DNA of 64,000 nucleotides, taken from Nodosilinea sp. FACHB-131. Lineage in GTDB: Bacteria > Cyanobacteriota > Cyanobacteriia > Phormidesmidales > Phormidesmidaceae. The number at the start of each line of letters is the position of its first letter. The stretch's first letter is position 1. A program made the position numbers and the translations under genes. The DNA lies in NCBI RefSeq assembly GCF_014695395.1, contig NZ_JACJOF010000033.1, forward strand, positions 142,833 to 206,832. The letters are read 5' to 3'. The notes under the pieces were generated by a model. The model searched no databases, was not told where the DNA came from, and saw nothing but the letters and a program-made list of their open reading frames with translations. This document shows positions 60,514 through 64,000 of this stretch, piece by piece.

Positions 60514-63177
60514 ATGGCTGACTCACTCCAGCATTCGGCATTGCAGGCTCATTCTGCGACCCCCACGGCCTATGAAAGACCCAACGACGGACTGATCCCC
60601 GCTGTTAGCACGGGGGTTTTTGTTTGCGTGCATGGCCACTTTTATCAGCCGCCTCGCGAAAACCCTTACCTAGATGCGATCGAGAAGCAGCCCAGCGCCG
60701 CCCCCTTCCACAACTGGAATGAACGCATTCACAATGAGTGCTACCGGCCCAATGCCTATGCCCGCATTCTCAACGAGCGCGGCGAGGTGGTGCGCATCGT
60801 CAACACCTTTGAATACATCAGCTTCAACATTGGCCCCACCCTGCTGAGCTGGATGGAGCGCCACGACCTGGAAACCTACCAGCGGATCATCGACGCCGAT
60901 CGCAACAGCTGTGCGCGGCTGAGCGGCCACGGCAATGCGATCGCCCAGGTCTACAACCACATCATTTTGCCTCTGGCCAACTCGCGTGACAAAGTCACCC
61001 AGGTGCACTGGGGCATCGAAGACTTTCGCCGCCGCTTTGGCCGCAACCCTGAGGGCATTTGGCTGGCGGAAACCGCCATTGATTACCCCACGCTAGACGT
61101 ACTTCACGCTGAGGGGATCAAGTTCACCATTCTGGCGCCGTCGCAGGTGCAGCGCTGCCGCCCGATGGTCAGCTACAACGGCGAACGCGACACCTGGCAA
61201 GAGGTGGGCGGTGGCCAGATCGACCCCAGCCGTCCCTACCGCTGCTTTCTCAAACATGCCGACGGCAGCCCCGACCCCAGCCGCTACATCGACATTTTCT
61301 TCTACGATGGTCCGATTTCCCGTGACATGGGCTTTAACGACGTGCTGAGTTCATCCCAGCACTTTGTCGGGCGCATTGGCCAGGCTATCCACGGGGATCA
61401 CCGGCCCTTTCAGCTGATCTCAGTTGCCACCGATGGCGAGACCTTTGGCCACCACCGGGGCGGGGCCGAAAAAGCCCTGGCCTACGCCCTCACCGACGAG
61501 TTTCCCCGCCAGGGCTGGACGGTAACCAACTACGCCCACTACTTGGCTACTCACCCGCCCACTTGGGAAGCCGAACTCAAACCCGTCACCGCCTGGAGCT
61601 GCTCCCATGGCGTCGATCGCTGGCAGGATGACTGCGGCTGTGGCGGCGGCGGCGAATGGCACCAGCAGTGGCGACGCCCCCTGCGCGACACCCTCGACTG
61701 GCTGCGCGATCAGCTAGTTGCCGTCTACGAAACGCATGGGTCTGACCTGCTGCGCGATCCCTGGGCGGCGCGCAATGCCTACGTGGCAGTGATGGGCGAT
61801 CGCAGCCCCGAGAGTCTTGACGCGTTCTTTGCCACCCACCAAACCCACAAACTCTCGGCGATCGAGCGAGTTACCGCCCTGCAACTGCTCGAAATGCAGC
61901 GCCACGCCCTGTTCATGTACACCAGCTGCGGCTGGTTCTTTGAAGAACTCTCTCGCCCCGAGGGCACTCAGATTCTGCGCTACGCCGCCCGCGCCATGGA
62001 GCTAGCTGGCGAAGTCGCGGGGATCGCCCTGGAAGCTGAATTTGTGAAGCGCCTCGGTCTCGCGCCCAGCAATATTAGCGAATTTGTCCACGGATCTGGC
62101 GTCTACGAGGCTCTGGTAAAGCCCTCTCGCATTTCGCTAGAGCAGGTGGTGGCCCACTACGCTATGGGGTCGCTGTTTACCGACTACCACCGCGAACAGA
62201 CCGTCTACTGCTACACCGTCGAGCAGCACGATTACCGCCGCCAGCGCCTGGGGCCGATTTCCCTCGCGGTGGGCCTGGTCGAAATCACCTCCACCATCAC
62301 CCGCGAAAGCCTCAGCCTCGCCTTTGCCGTAGTCCACCTGGGCGGCTGGGATTTCCACTGCGGGATCAAGGGGGTGCGATCGCGCCTCGACTACACCCAG
62401 GCTAAAGCCGCCGTGTTTGAGAGCCTCAGCCAGGCCAGCGCCGCCCAGGTGATTCTCGCCATCAATAGCGCCTTTGGCCCCCACACCTACGGCCTGCAAG
62501 ACCTGTTTGCCGAAGAGCGCCACCGCATGATGGGCCTGCTTTCCCAAGACACCCTGCTGCGCCTCGACCAGCTCTACGCCCAGGTCTACCGCGACAACTA
62601 CGGGGTGCTGCGCGCCTTCCACCGCGACGGCCTGCCTGTACCGAAAGAACTGCAAGTGGCGGCAGATATTGCCCTCAGCCATAGAGCGATGGAAGTACTC
62701 CAGTCGCTCGAACGCGAGACCAGTGACCCCACTGCCAGCCCCTTACGCCAGGGGGAAGACTATTTGAATGAGCTGGAGGCGATCGCCACCGAAGCCAGCA
62801 CCTGCAATGCCTCGCTGTCGTTAGCGGCAGCCAAGCCCATGCTGGAGCGGCTGATCGGGCGATCGGTCTGGCAAATTCTCAACCAGGAACCCACAGAATC
62901 CCTCGCCGCCGATGTGGATTGGCTGGGGCGACTGGTTAACCTGGGCCAGCAGCTCAACTTGGGCCTTTCGTTAGAACGCCCCCAGGAGCTGTACTACCAG
63001 CACCTCAACCGCCAGGTGTTTGCCCTGCTCAAGCAGGCAGCGGTGTCTAGGAAGCCCCTCGGCCAGGATAGCCGCGCCCAAGTCAACGACATCCTCCGTC
63101 TCGGCGAATACCTATCGATGGACGTGGGTGCAGTATTAAAAGCGCTAGATCACCTCGATCCCGGTCGACCTGCTTAG
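60514..63177 (+). CDS. GH57-like glycoside hydrolase with DUF3536
   Basis: 887 residues. N-terminal glycoside hydrolase family 57 barrel: the opening VHGHFYQPPRENPYLD (about 39-54), IWLAETAIDYPTLD (candidate nucleophile Glu, about 187) and VATDGETFGHH (about 307-317). The C-terminal part corresponds to DUF3536. GH57 includes amylases and glycogen branching enzymes; this DUF3536 subgroup is widespread in cyanobacteria without a settled activity. Followed by a strong terminator. No signal peptide, so probably cytoplasmic and glycogen-related. Confidence 0.88.
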   Translation: MADSLQHSALQAHSATPTAYERPNDGLIPAVSTGVFVCVHGHFYQPPRENPYLDAIEKQPSAAPFHNWNERIHNECYRPNAYARILNERGEVVRIVNTFEYISFNIGPTLLSWMERHDLETYQRIIDADRNSCARLSGHGNAIAQVYNHIILPLANSRDKVTQVHWGIEDFRRRFGRNPEGIWLAETAIDYPTLDVLHAEGIKFTILAPSQVQRCRPMVSYNGERDTWQEVGGGQIDPSRPYRCFLKHADGSPDPSRYIDIFFYDGPISRDMGFNDVLSSSQHFVGRIGQAIHGDHRPFQLISVATDGETFGHHRGGAEKALAYALTDEFPRQGWTVTNYAHYLATHPPTWEAELKPVTAWSCSHGVDRWQDDCGCGGGGEWHQQWRRPLRDTLDWLRDQLVAVYETHGSDLLRDPWAARNAYVAVMGDRSPESLDAFFATHQTHKLSAIERVTALQLLEMQRHALFMYTSCGWFFEELSRPEGTQILRYAARAMELAGEVAGIALEAEFVKRLGLAPSNISEFVHGSGVYEALVKPSRISLEQVVAHYAMGSLFTDYHREQTVYCYTVEQHDYRRQRLGPISLAVGLVEITSTITRESLSLAFAVVHLGGWDFHCGIKGVRSRLDYTQAKAAVFESLSQASAAQVILAINSAFGPHTYGLQDLFAEERHRMMGLLSQDTLLRLDQLYAQVYRDNYGVLRAFHRDGLPVPKELQVAADIALSHRAMEVLQSLERETSDPTASPLRQGEDYLNELEAIATEASTCNASLSLAAAKPMLERLIGRSVWQILNQEPTESLAADVDWLGRLVNLGQQLNLGLSLERPQELYYQHLNRQVFALLKQAAVSRKPLGQDSRAQVNDILRLGEYLSMDVGAVLKALDHLDPGRPA

Positions 63178-63188
63178 GAGAGCAGCAC

Positions 63189-63227
63189 AAAAGCAGCCCT
63201 TTCCCAGGCGGGAGAAGGGCTGCTTTT
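63189..63227 (+). terminator. rho-independent terminator after the GH57 gene
   Basis: A 13-base-pair perfect stem (AAAAGCAGCCCTT and AAGGGCTGCTTTT) with an additional inner TCCC/GGGA pairing, then a T-run (CTTTTTGG) slightly downstream. It begins 12 bases after the stop codon. Confidence 0.85.
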
Positions 63228-63285
63228 AGCACTTTTTGGCCATAACGCATAATGGAAGGAAACGTCCAAAGGCAGGAGTCAGACT

Positions 63286-63843
63286 GTGGCTGAACCCGTC
63301 ACCATTGACGATATTTATGCCCTATTTCAAGCCTCCCAGGCAGAGGCCGATCGCCGCTTTGCTGAATCTGAGCGTCAGCTGCAAGAGCTAAAGCGCATTG
63401 CGGCCAATACTAGTCGAGAGGTCGCCGGGCTAACGACCCGCTGGGGGCAGTTTGTCGAGAACCTGGTTGAGCCTTCGGTGGTGCGCCTGTTTCAAGAGCG
63501 GGGTATTCAGGTACAAGAAACGTCTCGTCGCATGCGATCGCGACGACCGGGTGCAGAGATGGAGATCGACATTTTTGCGGTCGATGGGGATGTGGCTGTC
63601 GCCATTGAGGTGAAGTCGCGGCTCTCTCGTCAGGATATAGACGATTTTCTGGCCCGGCTGGATTGCTTTAGGCAGGCGTTTCCCCATTACAGCGACTACC
63701 GCATCTACGGAGCCGTAGCGGGTATTGAGGTGGATGAAGGGGTAGATCGTTATGCTTACCAGCGAGGCTTGTTTGTGATTAAACAAACTGGCGATATGGT
63801 TCTGATTGCCAACGACACTACCTTTCAACCTACTGCTTGGTGA
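63286..63843 (+). CDS. PD-(D/E)XK nuclease-like protein (DUF3782-type), function unknown
   Basis: 185 residues. An N-terminal coiled-coil (ASQAEADRRFAESERQLQEL, about 16-35) precedes a restriction-endonuclease-like core: EMEIDIFAVDGDVAVAIEVK has the spaced Asp ... Glu-x-Lys of the PD-(D/E)XK fold (about 91-110). Such proteins are numerous in filamentous cyanobacteria. The GTG start has AGGAG seven bases upstream. No methylase or partner nuclease is visible, so it is not a typical restriction system. Confidence 0.7.
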   Translation: MAEPVTIDDIYALFQASQAEADRRFAESERQLQELKRIAANTSREVAGLTTRWGQFVENLVEPSVVRLFQERGIQVQETSRRMRSRRPGAEMEIDIFAVDGDVAVAIEVKSRLSRQDIDDFLARLDCFRQAFPHYSDYRIYGAVAGIEVDEGVDRYAYQRGLFVIKQTGDMVLIANDTTFQPTAW

Positions 63844-63907
63844 GTGACAGGATATGTTTACTCACCTTATCTATAAGATATTCAAGATATAGCTGTGGTC
63901 ATCTAGG

Positions 63908-64000
63908 TTAGGACGCGGCTTGCTTGAGCACGACTTCAATAGCGGCACGTAAGCCGTCGGCATGGGGGAGGTGTTTGCGAATCCGGCTCTTTAACCACCC
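63908..64000 (-). pseudogene. C-terminal end of a probable transposase, cut by the window edge
   Basis: The minus-strand frame reads in from the window edge: GWLKSRIRKHLPHADGLRAA then IEVVLKQAAS and a TAA stop. The WLKSRIRK segment and spacing resemble the C-termini of IS630-type DDE transposases. Only about 30 codons are visible, so the family and whether it is intact cannot be told. Confidence 0.4.

Noticed and set aside
63286..63843. Restriction-modification system
   Set aside because: The nuclease-like protein has no methylase or specificity partner; its coiled-coil plus PD-(D/E)XK layout is common in solitary cyanobacterial proteins.
1..64000. Abundant GCGATCGC octamers as a special repeat
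   Set aside because: These are HIP1 sites, common across cyanobacterial genomes, and indicate lineage only.

Overview
The window comes from a cyanobacterium, most likely a filamentous Leptolyngbya/Nodosilinea-type organism with moderately high GC. Evidence is chlG (chlorophyll synthase), a cytochrome b6f PetP subunit, a probable PSII assembly protein Psb35, several families largely confined to cyanobacteria and plastids (DUF2358, DUF2499, DUF3593, Get3d) and very many GCGATCGC (HIP1) octamers. No rRNA, tRNA or CRISPR array was found. Most of the window is ordinary chromosome.

Layout. 0-6 kb: two small hypothetical genes, then an Aap/Nat-type polar amino-acid ABC transporter (aapJQMP, minus strand) with a hairpin leader and an internal terminator. 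6-20.5 kb: comF, a PEP-synthase-like protein, glutathione peroxidase, csaB, a DUF2499/DUF3593 pair, glutathione reductase, a TenA protein, lptC, a NYN/LabA protein, metG, lepB and cysK. 20.6-24.8 kb: two HAD phosphatases, a second TenA of a different subtype, and an intact IS982-family element (22728-23691) that has split a DUF4440 gene and carries a clean 7-bp target duplication. 24.7-32.4 kb: a minus-strand cluster with a PgpH-like 7TM-HD phosphodiesterase, OppB/OppC-type permeases without their partner subunits and a polysaccharide deacetylase, followed by a peptidoglycan-binding secreted protein under an operator-like promoter. 32.5-39.5 kb: hisF, petP, get3d, chlG, a class A PBP and psb35. 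39.8-44.2 kb: potADBC polyamine transporter. 45.2-50.3 kb: pilMNOQ. 50.7-58 kb: purT, an orphan sugar-binding lipoprotein, an APH-like kinase, an O-antigen ligase-like membrane protein and a secreted metallo-beta-lactamase-fold hydrolase. 58.2-64 kb: an MNT nucleotidyltransferase followed by a wrecked HEPN gene, a histidine kinase, a GH57/DUF3536 protein, a PD-(D/E)XK-like protein and the tail of a probable transposase at the edge.

Several genes serve the envelope and surface (LptC, CsaB, PBP1A, deacetylase, PG-binding protein, O-antigen ligase, type IV pilus alignment complex) and several serve nutrient uptake (Aap, Pot, Opp-like, sugar SBP).

The most unusual feature is a dispersed family of C-rich tandem repeats with core CTACCCATCCACYC. 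At least five times they sit directly against a start codon, always with the C-rich strand as the sense strand and with no Shine-Dalgarno sequence. In two intergenic spaces they are paired with an inverted, G-rich copy just after the preceding stop codon. I see no defence island, no biosynthetic cluster, and no wholly new multi-gene system. The repeat-leader family is the best candidate for something undescribed.
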